From positions 112,296,991 through 112,360,990 of the forward strand of contig NC_133166.1 in assembly GCF_040802235.1 (NCBI RefSeq): a stretch of DNA of 64,000 nt, read 5' to 3'. Under the pieces are notes generated by a model. The model did not search any database and was not told where the DNA came from. It saw only the letters and a program-made list of their open reading frames with translations. The stretch comes from Manis javanica. Its lineage: Eukaryota > Chordata > Mammalia > Pholidota > Manidae. Positions 52,640-64,000 of the stretch are shown here, piece after piece. The translations under genes were made by a program, and so were the position numbers. The stretch's first letter is position 1. Each line of letters begins with the position of its first letter.

Positions 52640-53630
52640 CAACAATCTGGAAATAAAATTAAGAAAACAGTTCCATTCATTATTGTGTTGACAAGAATAA
52701 AACACGTAAGAATAAATGTGATACAAAAAGTACAAGCCTGTGCGTTCAGACCTCTGAACCACAGCCAGGAAGGTTCCAGGAGAACCTAAGCAAACTGGGG
52801 GACCCTCCAGGTCCGCGGACTCCAGACTCAGCCTTGTTACAGTGGCAATTCTCCCCCAGAATAATTTGCAAATTCAATAAAATCCCCATCAAAATTCCCG
52901 CAGACCTTTGTGCAAAAATCTACAAATAGACCCTAATATTTATATGGAAATACAAAGGGCCCAATATAGACAAAATCATTTTGAAAAAGAACAAAATGAG
53001 GGGACTTTCACTCCCCAATCTCAAAACCTACTATAAAATTACAGTAATCAAGACAGGGTGGTTCTAACACCAGGGCAGACATACAGAAGAGTGAGACAGA
53101 ATTGAGAATTCAGAAATAAACCTTTATATTTATTGTCTACTAATTTTGGACAAAAACTCAAAGGCAATTCAATGGGGAAAGAATAGTCTTTTCAACAATG
53201 GTGCAGAGACAGCCGGATATCCCCATGCAAAAGAATAAATCTGAAGCCCTCCCCGCTGCAGGTCCCAAAGGAATCACAAAGCGGGCCTAAATGTAACAGC
53301 TCAGACTAAACTGTTGGACAGGAACACAGGAGAAAATACATGTGGCCGTGGTGTAGGCACGATTCCTAGAAATGACAGCAAAAATACTAGCTGTTAAAGA
53401 AAACCTTGATTAAACCAGACTTCATTATATGAAAAATATTTTGTGGTCCAAGAGACCCCGTTAAGAAAATGAAAAGACAAGCCACAGACTGGGAGAAAAC
53501 ATTTGCGAATCATATGGCTTAGAGTGGATGGTGTCCTGAATATATTAAAAAATAGTAACTCTTAATATGACAAACAGTCCAATCAGAAATGGGCAATGTA
53601 TTTGAATAGATATTTTATAAAGTCATAATT
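52640..53630 (+). mobile_element. L1 ORF2 3' fragment, sense
   Basis: Clear L1 order: AATTCAATAAAATCCCCATC, ATATGGAAATACAAAGGGCC, GGGACTTTCACTCCCCAATC, ATTACAGTAATCAAGACAGG, CATGCAAAAGAATAAATCTG, AGTAACTCTTAATATGACAA. The frames are broken by stops. Confidence 0.8.
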
Positions 53631-53634
53631 TGTG

Positions 53635-54950
53635 ATTCACTCACTCAGTGCCATGTATTTCCCAGCAAGGACGGTGTCTGTGTGCTCCACGCATTCTAAC
53701 ACGCACTGCTTTTATTAACCCTACTTCTAATCACTTTGTATTTTAACCCCAAGTTTACAGCACAGTGTTATATATACATTATCTTAACTATCCCTTTTGT
53801 GACTTAATTGCTAATATTTTGCTTTGGTGGTGGGAGGAATATGTTCTTTATGTTGACCCTTAGAATATCAGAAAAATTTATGAATATCAGCTCCACCAGG
53901 GGCTTAACACTGAGCTTGCTGCCCCGGCGCCCTTCAGGTCCACAGACATTTGGTATATGTTCTCCTGTCCCTCTGCAGAAAGCTCATTGCTGGATCTCTT
54001 AATCTAATCCCTAACCTCTGTCCTAGTCGGGAAATGTAATCCACTCACTCTCCTGCTAATCCCTACTGTGCGAGGATTCATTTCTGCTACTTGAGATTGT
54101 GTTTTCTATCTCACTCAGTTTCTCCCCTTGCTTCTTATTTTTGTCATTACCACACACCATTGGACCAACGCTTCCCCTGGTTTAAAAATCATACATCCTT
54201 GTTTTATTATGGTGACGACGCCCGAGTTTGTTCGCTCTGTTTCTTAAGTGCCACTGCGTCTGTTTCTTCTCCGCGGGCGCCTCGCTTCTGCTGCCAGTGC
54301 CTTCTCTTCCCCGCGCCCTGGCCCATCCCCGGTGCGTGGGAATCTCACTCTGAATTGCCCGGCAGGTGCACTTTCTTATTTTGCTCTCGTCCTTTTAAAA
54401 GATAATAATAAATTTAGAAAAATATTGGATTATTGGATTGCCCTGTTTTCTCACATCTTCTCAAGGTCTGACTGGATGTTTCTCTTTAACTCGCGTTTTC
54501 CTTAAAAAGTGCTTTTAATGTGGGACTTTGTAGGACAATTTTTCTGAGTCCCTGTTTGCCTAAGAATATTCCTGCTGCACCCTCACCTACCCCTCGCTCT
54601 TAGGCATGGTTTTTCCTGCATAGAGACGGTCCTGTTCCTCCCTTGCGTGAAATGTCTTGCCCCTGCCTTCCTGCTCCAGCGCTGTCCGGGGAGGGTTGTG
54701 CCAACCTCGTGATTACTCTGTTCGAAGGGATCCTTCTCCCAGGGCAGCTTTAGAACTGTCTCTTTACCACTCACACTGTAACAGGCTTATCGTGGACAGT
54801 GTGTTTCTTCTTGAACTCCATTCAGGTTTTTTTAAAAAGCCTTCAATTATGGGGAAAATTCACTCATTTGTTTATTCATATATGGGATCTCTCCTCTGGT
54901 GTTTGGGGCCAGCTGAGCCCATCCTGCCAGTGCCCCATCAAAATTCCTCC
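53635..54950. other. AT-rich stretch, probably old repeat debris
   Basis: T-rich non-coding sequence without landmark motifs that I can assign, between two sense L1 fragments. No gene supported. Confidence 0.4.
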
Positions 54951-54954
54951 TCAG

Positions 54955-57385
54955 ACATCATTTGAGAAAACCAGCAAAACTGACTACTCCCTACGTAGTC
55001 TAATCAATGAAGAGAAAGAGAGAGACACACACAGACAATGTCAGGAATGAGAGAAATGACAGCACCACAGACCCTACAGATATTAACGGAATATAATGAG
55101 CAATGTTATGTCAGTAAGTTTGACAACTTAGATGCAATGGACAGATTTCCTGAAAGACACGAACTCCTAGAGCTCTCTGCAGAAGAAACAGATACACTGA
55201 ATAACCCTATATCTGTTAAAGAAATTCAATGTGTAATTAAAAACCTTCCAAAAAAGAAAACTACAGGCCCTAATACTTCACTGGTGAATTCTACCCTAAT
55301 ACCAAAACCAGACAAAGACATCACAAGAAAAGAAAACCACAAACCAATATTCCTCATAAATAAGGTGCAAAAATCTTAGCAGATTGGAGCCAGTAAATAT
55401 TGTCAAGGACGGGGCGAAGTCTGAGCCCTCCTGTGTCGTTGGCAGGGATGTGAAGCGAGGCGACCACACTGGGAAACAGCCTGGCGGTTACCCGGAATGG
55501 AGAATGGGCTCGTCACGTGATCTGGCAAGTCCACGAGAGAAATGAAAACGTATGTCCACACAAAAACTTGTCCACAGTGTTCATAGCAGTATTATTCCTA
55601 ACAGACCTAACATGGTAACAACCCAAATGTCCATCAACTGATAAATGAGGTAACAAATGTGGTCCAGCCGCGCACGGAACATCACAGAGCCACGACCTGA
55701 CAGGCGCAGCCTGGATGGACCCCGAACGTGTTACGCTCAGTGGAAGATGCCAGTCAGGACAGACCACATATGTACTTATACTGTGTCATCTTATGGTGTA
55801 TCTGATAAAGAATCCATTACTGAGCGTCCGGAGCAGGCAAGTCCAGAGACAGAGAGCAGGTTGGGGCGGCCCACTGTGGAGCAGCTGGGTGGAGGAACGG
55901 GGAGGAACCGCTAGCGGGATGGTTTTTTGGGGTGAAGAGAATGTCCTAAAGTTACATAGTTGCACAGATCTGTGAATATACCAAAAACCACTAAATTGCA
56001 TACTTTCAGTGAATTGTGATATGTGAAATATATCTCAATCAAGCTATTTAAGATCAATTGTAGTTCTATAGCCTAGCAGTTACCAATCGAAAGATTGGAA
56101 AAATATTTGAAATTATATATGAATATGAAATCTGTAGGAATAAATTGGACAAAAGGTGTGTAAGGCCTGCACACTAAGAAGTCCAAAACATCCCTGAGAG
56201 AAAATAAAGGCAAATAAAATTAATTGAGATGAATATCTTGTAAACGGGGCAAAATCACAGAAACTAACTTAAAATGTAGGTCCAAGAGGACAGCATGAAA
56301 GTTCAGAGCCTGTAGAAGAAAATACAGGAGAAAATGTTTGCAAACTTGGCAAAGACTTCTTAGTTCCAACCCCAAAAGCATGACTCATCAAAGAACAAAT
56401 CGATAAATTAGGCATTTATCAAAATTAAAACTACAGCTTCAACTCTTCAAAAAAGAAGGAAACTAGGGAAAAGACAATCACAGACCAGTAGAAAATAGTT
56501 GCAAACCGGTCATCTGAAAAGGGTCTCATATCCAGAATATATAAATAAATATCCCTCTAGTCTCAACCATAAGAAAACAAACAGCCCCATTTAACCCCCA
56601 TTAATGGGCAAAGATCCAGCAACCAGTTGCTTCACTGAAATATGCAGAAGGCACCTAAAAAGATGCCCAAGATGAGTAGTCAGTGACTGGAAATCACCGC
56701 CACCGTGAGACCTCATTCCATGCGTGCTAGAACGCTACAGCAGCAGCACTAGCCGCCGGCGGCCGGGAGGCCTGGGGGAAGCTGGAACTCTACGCTGCGG
56801 GCGAGCGTTTGAAATGATGCAACCGCTTTGCAGAATGGCTTGGTGGCTTCCAAACTCGTTAACGTACACCTTCCGCATGACCAGACACTGCACTCCTAGG
56901 TATTTGTCTAAGCAAAGGGAGGGCGTACAGACGTAGGGACGCACATGCAGACGTCCACAGCGGCTTCCTTTATAACACAGCCCAAAGGGCCACCAACAGG
57001 TGACTGTGGGACGTCCACCCGGGGATCCCTCTCGGCAAGGAGGGTGAAATACACAGAAACACTGATGAGCCCTTAACGGATGTGCTGAGCAAAAAGGCCA
57101 GGCCAGGAGTACAAACAGGATTCCACATGTCTTGGAGATGCAAAGCCATACACAGTGACAGGGACACTGGGAGCTGTGTGGGGACGGGTGGGTTTATGGT
57201 GAAGGGAGGGAGGGATCACCACGAGATTGAGGGGTTTTGGGGGTGATGGATGTGTGCATTTCCTGGTCATGGCGATGGCCCTATGGGTGAATCCACGTCG
57301 CGTCTGCTGAATTATACACTTTAAAAGTGTGCAGTTTATTGTACTCGATTATACCCCAATAAAGCATTTAAAAATATATACATGT
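54955..57385 (+). mobile_element. L1 fragments, sense
   Basis: ORF2-region remnants at 54,960-55,380 (AGTCTAATCAATGAAGAG, CTTAGATGCAATGGACAGAT, TTAAAAACCTTCCAAAAAAG), then 3'-end remnants at 55,390-56,050 and 56,060-57,385 (ATAGCAGTATTATTCCTAAC, CCAAATGTCCATCAACTGAT, GAGACCTCATTCCATGCG, and the final ATTATACCCCAATAAAGCAT). At least two insertions are joined; none is intact. Confidence 0.7.
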
Positions 57386-57399
57386 CTTACTGCATTTTT

Positions 57400-57800
57400 T
57401 TAATTAGACTGAGTGCCCAGTTCAGAGGCATTAAGTCCAGTCGCACTGTGTGCAGCCCTCCACTGCCCCCTCCCAGAACTCTTCCGTCTTGTAAATTTTA
57501 ATAACAAAACAGACTCACCCAGCTCCACACCCTCATGCTCTCTTCTCTCGCCATTGCTGCAGGCCACGGGGTGGGCTGTTCCGTCAGCCTTCAAAGCTAT
57601 AGTCCCTTCCTTTCCTAGGCTCTGCTCAGGGCCCGTTTCCCCGAGAGTAGAAGCATCTGTTATCTCAGCCTCTCACATTTGATCTTTGATGTTCATGAAG
57701 TCTCCCCTGCTGTGTCTCTAAGCCTTTCAAGCCCAATGTCTTCTTGAAAAATCCTGTTTTGAATACCCCAAGATGAGCATTCACTCTTCTGCAATGATTA
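57400..57800 (-). mobile_element. L1 3'-UTR remnant, antisense
   Basis: GAGTGCCCAGTTCAGAGGCA TTAAGTCCAG, then CCCAGAACTCTTCCGTCTTG follow the antisense L1 tail order. Faint beyond 57,520. Confidence 0.45.
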
Positions 57801-57814
57801 TGTTTTGTGTCACC

Positions 57815-58155
57815 CTGCACGGTGTTTTGGGCTGAATTTAACATTTTAATCAGTGGCCCTTAAATAAAGCAGATTGCCCTCCCCAGGGTGGGTGGGCCTC
57901 GTCCAATCAGTTGAAGGCCTGCACAGAACAAAAGACTGACCTCTGCAAGCAAGAGGACTTCTCTGGCAGCTGGCCTCCGACGTCATCTGTGCCATCAGCT
58001 CTCCCGCATCTCCCATCTGCAACCCACCCTGCAGAGCTTCGACTCAGCAGCCTCCATAATTGAATTAGTCAGTTCCTTATAATTAAGTCTCTTTAAACAC
58101 ATGTATGTATACTGACTAGCTCTGACTCTCTGGAGACCCCCAACTAATGTAACTC
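57815..58155 (+). mobile_element. Ancient interspersed repeat (family unnamed)
   Basis: Matches a repeat seen often in mammals: GCCCTCCCCAGGGTGGGTGG GCCTCGTCCAATCAGTTGAA GGCCTG, then CTTCTCTGGCAGC, CAGCCTCCATAATTG, CTTATAATTAAGTCTCTTTA and the end TCTCTGGAGACCCCCAACTA ATGTAAC. Probably LTR- or MER-type; I do not name it. Confidence 0.55.
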
Positions 58156-58159
58156 CCAA

Positions 58160-60606
58160 GGAAGGCAGGACTTGAGGGTCCACAAGCCCAGGAGAAAGGG
58201 AGCCACGGAGACTTTCCCTTAAGGGATTCTGACACCTAAACAGAGCATGTATGCTGAGAAACAGGCAGAAAACAGCTGCTCAGAGGCTAGAATTCCAGGC
58301 AGGGTCTTCAGTGGTTCACAGTTTCGGGGGAGGCCTGTGGTGAAGGCCTGCCAGTATGAGGCCCTGGCTGTCAGTTGACACCAGGGAAAGTCTGCCCCCG
58401 GGCAAGGGTAAACGCGAGATCAGACTGAGTCACAGGCCGGCTGTGCTTCTGCCGCCAGAAGGAAATGATTTTGGCTCTAAAGGGACGTTGCATCACCCAG
58501 TTTCGTACTGATGTTCATACAGAGTCTGATGCAGTCAGAGCTCCTCGGGGAGCCAGGCCCTGGCTCTCACCTCAGCATGTGTGACCTTGGCCTAGCTACT
58601 TATTTCTCTGAGCTCCCGTCTCCTCAAACAGGAGGGAAGGGCATGCTGGCATGGGCCTCATAGGCTGTCCTGAAGATGCCCGACCATGGGGGCAGGTGAA
58701 TGATGGCTGTTTATCCTCATCTCCCAGACTAACAGATGAAGGTTGATGTGAGCATCTCCCAAGCAGGATGTGTCAAGGGTCTGCTGAGGGTGGGCCCAGT
58801 ACAAAGCAGCAGACACCCCTGTCGAGTGCTTGAGCATCCATCACAAAGCCCCAGGGACCAGAGGCAGCTGGGCCCAAATCCCCTGCCAGTTAACAATCCC
58901 TGCTTGGAGCAATGGGCTGCTGCCTTGTCAGTGAAAGGAGTCAGGCTATCTGTCTTCTTAAAAATTACTATTCTGCCACCAAACTATGGAAATTTCTGTT
59001 TTAGACTAGAGAGCCCTGGGAAGTCATCCTCCTAGGGGCAACATAGAATCTCTGCTGTGTTCTGCAGGGCCACGACCCCATGCCTGGTCAGGCCAACTCC
59101 CTGTGCATTGCAAAGCCCAGCTCAAAGCCCCTCTAACTCTGCAGCCTCCCCTCACATTCTCCTGCTGCCCTAGAAGACGTAAGCTAAATGCTCCCAACAG
59201 TAAAGAGTGTGACGGCATCTCTGGGATGTTTGGCTGCTGACGGCTTTAAGCTTCCCTCCCCTCCACCCGTGCCCACGTCTGGACACACAGGTAAGAGTAA
59301 GGGGTGTGGTGCCCCTCCTTTGGTGCTAGTGGGAAGTTCAAACCTGGGACCTACTGCCATGCAGGGCAACCCCATCCTTTACCAAAAGCCCTTACCTGGA
59401 GCCGTGCTGAAAGCCTCATTATGTAAGTGACAGGCCTCTTCAAACTTCTTGGTATATGTGCCTCATCACCAGTCTTGATACCAGAACCAAATTTTGGGTG
59501 GGGTTCCTTCTCTTCCTTCACGGTGACCACAGCACCCCCACTCCTGAGCCAGCTGCACTTTCTTACAAAACCCCCACCACTGGCCGCACTGCAGGCTCGT
59601 TTGCATGTACAGACCTCTGCGTGCATTTCCGCGTGGGCTTGGTGAGTGCACAAAACCTGCAATTACGTTCTCAAAAGGCAGCAGGCACAGGACACATGCC
59701 CACTGGGTTATACCATGTTCCCTTGGAAGATGGGACGCGGTGCGCAGAGAGGCCGAGGAACGTGCTCGGGTGCCCCTCTAGGGGCCGGAGCCCAGGGGCA
59801 GGCTCCCAGCCTTGTACCACAGGACCTTACCTTTGTGTCTTAATGGATTTTCAGGACACCCTTGAAGCAGAGACCACATGTCAGTCACCTTGGTGTCCCC
59901 ACCTGAAGCCCATGGCAGGTTCATGTTCTAGGAACACATTTGGCCGTTGGCTAGAATTTCTGGAAACCCCAGATCTTGAGACAGGCAGCAGTGTTATAGA
60001 GAAAGAGGTCCAAGATGGACGACAATTCTACTCTGGGCCTGAGAAACCTTCTGCGTAAGGACCTAGGCCAGGGTGAGGCAAGCTGTCTCCAGGGGGTCAA
60101 GTAACAAGCATTTCAGACTTTGCCCCACGACCACTGTGGCGGCCTCTCAGCCCCGCCACCACTGCGAGAACGAGGCCAGACCATCCCTCAGTGGACGGGG
60201 GGCTCTGCTCCCCACAGCATGACTTAGGGATGCTGGAATTGGAACTCCATGTGATTTCATGTGCCAAAAAAATCTTTTGATTTTTAGGCAATTACTTTGA
60301 AATATGAAAATGGCTCTCAGCCTGTGGACTTTGCTGAAGCAGGGGATGAGCGGATGTAGCCTCAACCCCAGCCCTGGGTCACCAGACAGAGCGACACGTC
60401 CCTCCAGGTGGGCCACCAGGACGAGGGTGAGCCACTGGCTGAGAGGACCCAGGGGCGTGCAGAGCGAGGCACCTGCTGTGAGCACCCAGCCCCTGCAGCT
60501 GTCACAGCCCGGGGACTGAGGCCCGACAGGACAGGACAGATGCAGAGGAGGGTGATGCGCAAGGAAGCTTCTGCCCGTACACAGAGGCCCCGACCCCTGA
60601 GACGGG
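58160..60606. other. Non-coding stretch before the right arm
   Basis: Mixed sequence. It holds one MIR (58,545-58,700); otherwise I see no gene, RNA gene or repeat I can name. Confidence 0.5.
58545..58700 (+). mobile_element. MIR SINE, sense
   Basis: CCTGGCTCTCACCTCAGCAT GTGTGACCTTGGCC, TACTTATTTCTCTGAGCTCC and GGGCCTCATAGGCTGTCCTG follow the MIR consensus order. Confidence 0.6.
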
Positions 60607-60619
60607 CAGGCGTGGGAGC

Positions 60620-61570
60620 CAGGGGAGCAGCCAGCGGCCCCGGACACCCAGCTCTCCACCAGGACCCTTGCTGCCAGGCCACGGTCCTTGGTGCTGCCCG
60701 CAGATGGGCCCCAGACCCAGATCCTGGGGTCAGAGCCATGGGGCCCACCCCGCCGCCCGCAGCCAGACCCCCGAGCCGTGGGAGCCGGGCCCCGGCCACG
60801 TGCCCTCGCAGGCGGCCCCGGGAAGCAGCCCCGCGCCCCAGGCGCCCGGCCCTCCCCGGCAGGTTCCTCTCGGCCCAAGGCGGCCGCACCCCACAGCTGC
60901 CCCCAATCGGTGCTTTCCAGCCGAGAGCGGCCCCCGCTTCTTTCCTGGGTCACGCAGTCGCCAAATGTTTTCATTTCTGAGGAGACCTAAAATTGCAGGG
61001 ATCTGGGGATTTAGTGGAGGAATGTGAGACCAATTTGCCTAATTACGAGACGGCTCGCGGTCCCTCTGACGTGTCCCAGGGCCCGAGGGGGGCGCGGGGC
61101 CCCGATGCAGATGTTTCCCTGACGTCCCGGCCAGAGCCTGGTTTGCGTCCAGAGGCCGACTGCTTACAGGACGGACACCGCGGCCGCCCGCGCGCCTCCT
61201 TCGCCTTCGTTCCCCGGTAACGCTCCGCAGGTCTGCCCGGGCCCCCGCGGGACCGTCCGCGCCATCACGCGGGGCACGCGGCCTCAGCCCGGCTCAGGGC
61301 CCGGCCCCCCGCGTGGTCAGCCGGCGTCGGGGCTGGCAGTGCGGACGGGCTGGGGCCCTGGGTGGGGAGCGAACGGCCTCGGGTGGAGGGCAGCGGGCCG
61401 CCCAGCCCAAGCCGTTGCCGGCCCAGAGGACAGGAGCTGGCGCCCCGTGGAGTGTCGTGGACGCAGAGGCCGAGAGGGGCACGGGGTCTGTGGCTGAGCC
61501 GGACGGACAGTGAGGAGCCAGGTGCCCGGGGACCGAGGTCCAGCCGACCAAGCGAGCCCAGGGCCCAGCG
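60620..61570. promoter_or_regulatory. CpG-rich block in the right arm (no gene recognised)
   Basis: Counterpart of 46,380-47,330. The 75-codon + frame at 60,993-61,220 has the same translation as its partner, with one silent difference noticed by eye. CpG sites are retained in both copies. Confidence 0.5.
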
Positions 61571-62189
61571 GGGGCGCTGACAGCACAGGAGCCTCTGGGT
61601 GGGCTCATGGCTGGGGTCCTGGAGTGGCAAAGCTGAGGGGCTCCTGGCCCCTCCCCTCCCACCTGTCCCCTGACCTACAGGCACTCCACCCGCTGGGATG
61701 TTTGGCTGCGGGGGCTGCTCCAGGCTGGGCCCTGCTGTGGCCTCCGAGTCCCTTCCCCCACCCCCACTACCTGCAGGCTCCCCCCCGAGGCCCCCAAGGC
61801 CATCTTGCCCAGCACCAGTCCCTGGGGCTCCGTCTGGGGGCTGTACGGCCACACCCTGGGGACCTCCTGCTTAAGAGGAGGCCCCCCACTGCCTGGCACT
61901 CAGCCCCTCTTGGGTGCCAGCCAGGGCACACCACTCCCTGCACCCCGCCTGACCTGACCCAGATCCCTAGGGGGTCGATGCCTTTGCCCCAGGACCATCC
62001 AGGTGGGGCGGCTTCTCGGCTGCACCCAGGCTCCCGACCCCCTCATTCCACCCAGAGACAGAGCCAGTGCCGTACCCACCCTCCTCCCTGCCCCTTGGCC
62101 CACTGGACCCAGGCCTCTGCTGGCCCCTTCCCTGGGGATACTGAGGACAAACGACCTGGTGGCCACCCTTTCCCTCCTCTTTTCCTTTC

Positions 62190-62640
62190 CCCTGCTTGTC
62201 ATGGTGGCAAAATACATACAACATAAAACTCGCCATCTTTGCCACATCTCAGGGCACCCTCAGCAGGATTAGGCACGTTCACGCTGTCTGCAGCCATCCC
62301 ACTGCCTCCAGAGCTCCCCATCTCCCCAGACTGGAGCCCTGTGCCCCTAAACACCCTCCCCCGCCCCTCCCTCGCCCGGGCGCCCCCACCCACTCCCTGT
62401 GCCCATGGATCTGGCTGCTCCAGGCCCTCCTGGGAGGGGGTCACATAGCGTCTGTCCCTCTGCATCGGCCCATTTCCCTAGGCACAGCGTCCTCAGTCCC
62501 CCGCGCTGCAGTGTGGCCATGGTTCTCTCCTTCAAGGCTGAGGGACAGTCCCCGAGTGGATGGACTTGGTTTACCCGTCACCTGTTGAGGAGGTCGGGCC
62601 TTTGGGCTGTTGTGAGCACCGCCACCATGAAGGTGGGTGC
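62190..62640 (-). mobile_element. GC-shifted L1 3'-end remnant in right arm
   Basis: Antisense counterpart of 45,310-45,765: CATGGTGGCAAAATACATAC AACATAAAACTCGCC, then AGGATTAGGCACGTTCACGC and ACTGGAGCCCTGTGCCCC, an old L1 tail in reverse. Confidence 0.55.
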
Positions 62641-64000
62641 TCAGCGTCTGCTTACTCTTTGGGTCCACCCCTGGGGGTGCGAGTGCCAGGGCCTCTGGAA
62701 GCGCTGTGTCTCACTCTCAGGGAGGCACACACGGCTGGTCAGAGCACGCTGTGGTCGTCCCCCTGCGCTCCTTCCTGCTTGTACGATGCTGCTGAGATGG
62801 CAGTGCCCCGGCATCCACTGGCTTCTGCCTCTGAGGACAGACTTGCTGCTAGGACTGCGCGGTGGGAAGACAGCAGGAGCCTGGATCCCTGGCTCTGCGC
62901 TGGGGCCTCTGCACACCAGCCTCAGGGGACCCTGCATCCCGACGTGCCTGCACAAGTGTGATCGAGAATTAATTCCATCCTGTTTAAGTCATTGCTGCTG
63001 GGGTATTCCTCACACACTCCCCCCTCAAAAATCATTCTTACGTCTTGAGAAACTTAGAATTAGACTTTTTTATTATAGAAAAGCAGGAGACATTAATGAA
63101 AGTGGCTGTCATCTCACCGGGAGACGTGCCATGCCTGGCACTTTTTGGGCAGCCATCCACGGACTCCACGCACACCCTGACTCCTGCTTGCAAATCGTGT
63201 GGTCATGTAAATAGTCCAGTATTTCCGTGCATTTCCCACGACATTCATCTTCCTCACATCCAGGATGTTAATGGCCTAATAATGTCCCAGGCGAGGCCGT
63301 GCCTTTCCTAGTGCAGTGCTGGAGGTCCTCGACCAGCGCCACTTCTACGACCACCCTGTCGGTGCCTCCGCGGGGACGATGGCAGCGGAGAGATCGCCAC
63401 TCGAAGCTCGGGGAGAATTTGGAGGCCAGGCTGCCTCCAGAGGGGCTCCCACCTCCCCTGGGCGGCTCTGCTCAGCCGCCCTGTCCACGCCGGCTCCCGC
63501 TCTGACAGCACCTTCTGCGGCCACCGCTTTGGTGGAGAGCGGGTGCCCTGTCCTCCTTCCCCTGCGTTTCTTTCTTTGTAACTAAGTGGATGAACAGTTT
63601 TCAGACCCGGTGTTAACCTTTTCTTTGGGTTTTGGTGTTCTGTTAGGTTTTGAGTTCGCTAGATGTTCATGGTTAACAAACTTTGACAGGACAGTCACAG
63701 GTGTTCACCACACCTGAACTTGTTTGGTATTAATTTAATTTGGCTTATTTAAAAATACCTGTGTTTGTGTTTCTCAGTGACAAAGGGACGCAGGCCCAGG
63801 GGAGCAGGGGCAGTGCTTCAGTTATAAGTGGCAGGCAGAAGGTAGCGGCTTTTCCAATGGGAAGCGGGGGTGAGGGGCCATACGCCCTTGTGAATCCCTG
63901 CAGCTGGCGGGGAGAGGAGGCTCCCACGTTCGTGCAGGATCTCAGTTGTGCAGTGACCCCCTTCAGCCCCTGCCATGGCTGGAAGGAAACCTCTTCATCG

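Larger units (their letters stand above)
47347..60606. other. Spacer (13.3 kb) between inverted-repeat arms
   Basis: Flanked by the two arms. It contains L1 remnants on both strands, a CA-rich minisatellite (50,985-52,240), a few short ancient repeats, and no supported gene. Confidence 0.8.
60607..64000 (-). repeat. Right arm of the large inverted duplication (runs off the window)
   Basis: Reverse-complement partner of 43,638-47,346. It starts abruptly at 60,607 and still pairs at the last base, so it extends further. Where the left arm has the L1 piece, this arm has about 56 bases (63,770-63,826) of other sequence, likely the ancestral state. It also shows a small extra segment near 63,975 relative to the left arm. 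Confidence 0.93.

Noticed and set aside
59300-59360. GTTCAAACC motif resembling a tRNA B box
   Set aside because: No A box at the right distance and no cloverleaf can be folded by eye.

Overview
The window is nuclear DNA of a placental mammal. It has split genes with consensus GT/AG junctions, CpG-island promoters, and L1, L2 and MIR debris. I see no Alu-type SINE. Two antisense L1-3'-end-like elements (about 2,215-3,060 and 43,801-44,186) resemble, from memory only, young L1 tails of pangolin (Manis) genomes. I offer pangolin or another laurasiatherian as a weak guess. The gene order CTSD, IFITM10, KRTAP5 matches the region next to the imprinted H19/IGF2 domain (human 11p15.5).

Layout. Positions 1-6,860: 3' two thirds of CTSD on the + strand, exons 4-9 in human numbering; exons 1-3 lie upstream of the window. 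Positions 6,870-9,990: intergenic. Positions 9,990-22,910: IFITM10 on the + strand, with a CpG-island promoter, a putative noncoding exon 1, two coding exons and a 10.6-kb intron full of degenerate CCAT/pyrimidine-rich sequence. Positions 22,930-37,650: gene-poor, mostly old L1 in antisense. Positions 37,660-38,670: a single-exon KRTAP5-type ultrahigh-sulphur keratin-associated protein gene on the - strand, with TATA box and poly(A) signal. Positions 38,975-40,750: stacked sense L1 3' ends. Positions 41,290-42,170: an orphan CpG island with a strong CTCF-like motif.

Positions 43,638-47,346 and 60,607-64,000 (continuing past the window) are the two arms of a large inverted duplication. They differ by roughly 2-3% where I compared them by eye, and enclose a 13.3-kb spacer. 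Each arm carries a CpG-rich block of about 950 bp with no recognised gene. The left arm alone has an L1 3'-end insertion. The spacer holds L1 fragments and a 1.25-kb CA-rich minisatellite with an internal 120-bp higher-order period. This inverted duplication is the most unusual structure in the window.

How the genes relate: CTSD encodes a lysosomal aspartic protease, IFITM10 a CD225-domain membrane protein, and KRTAP5 a hair-cuticle matrix protein. They are neighbours by synteny, not by shared pathway. CTSD and IFITM10 are in tandem about 3-4 kb apart, so readthrough transcripts are possible. Only three protein-coding genes are supported; most other open frames come from GC-rich or repetitive DNA.
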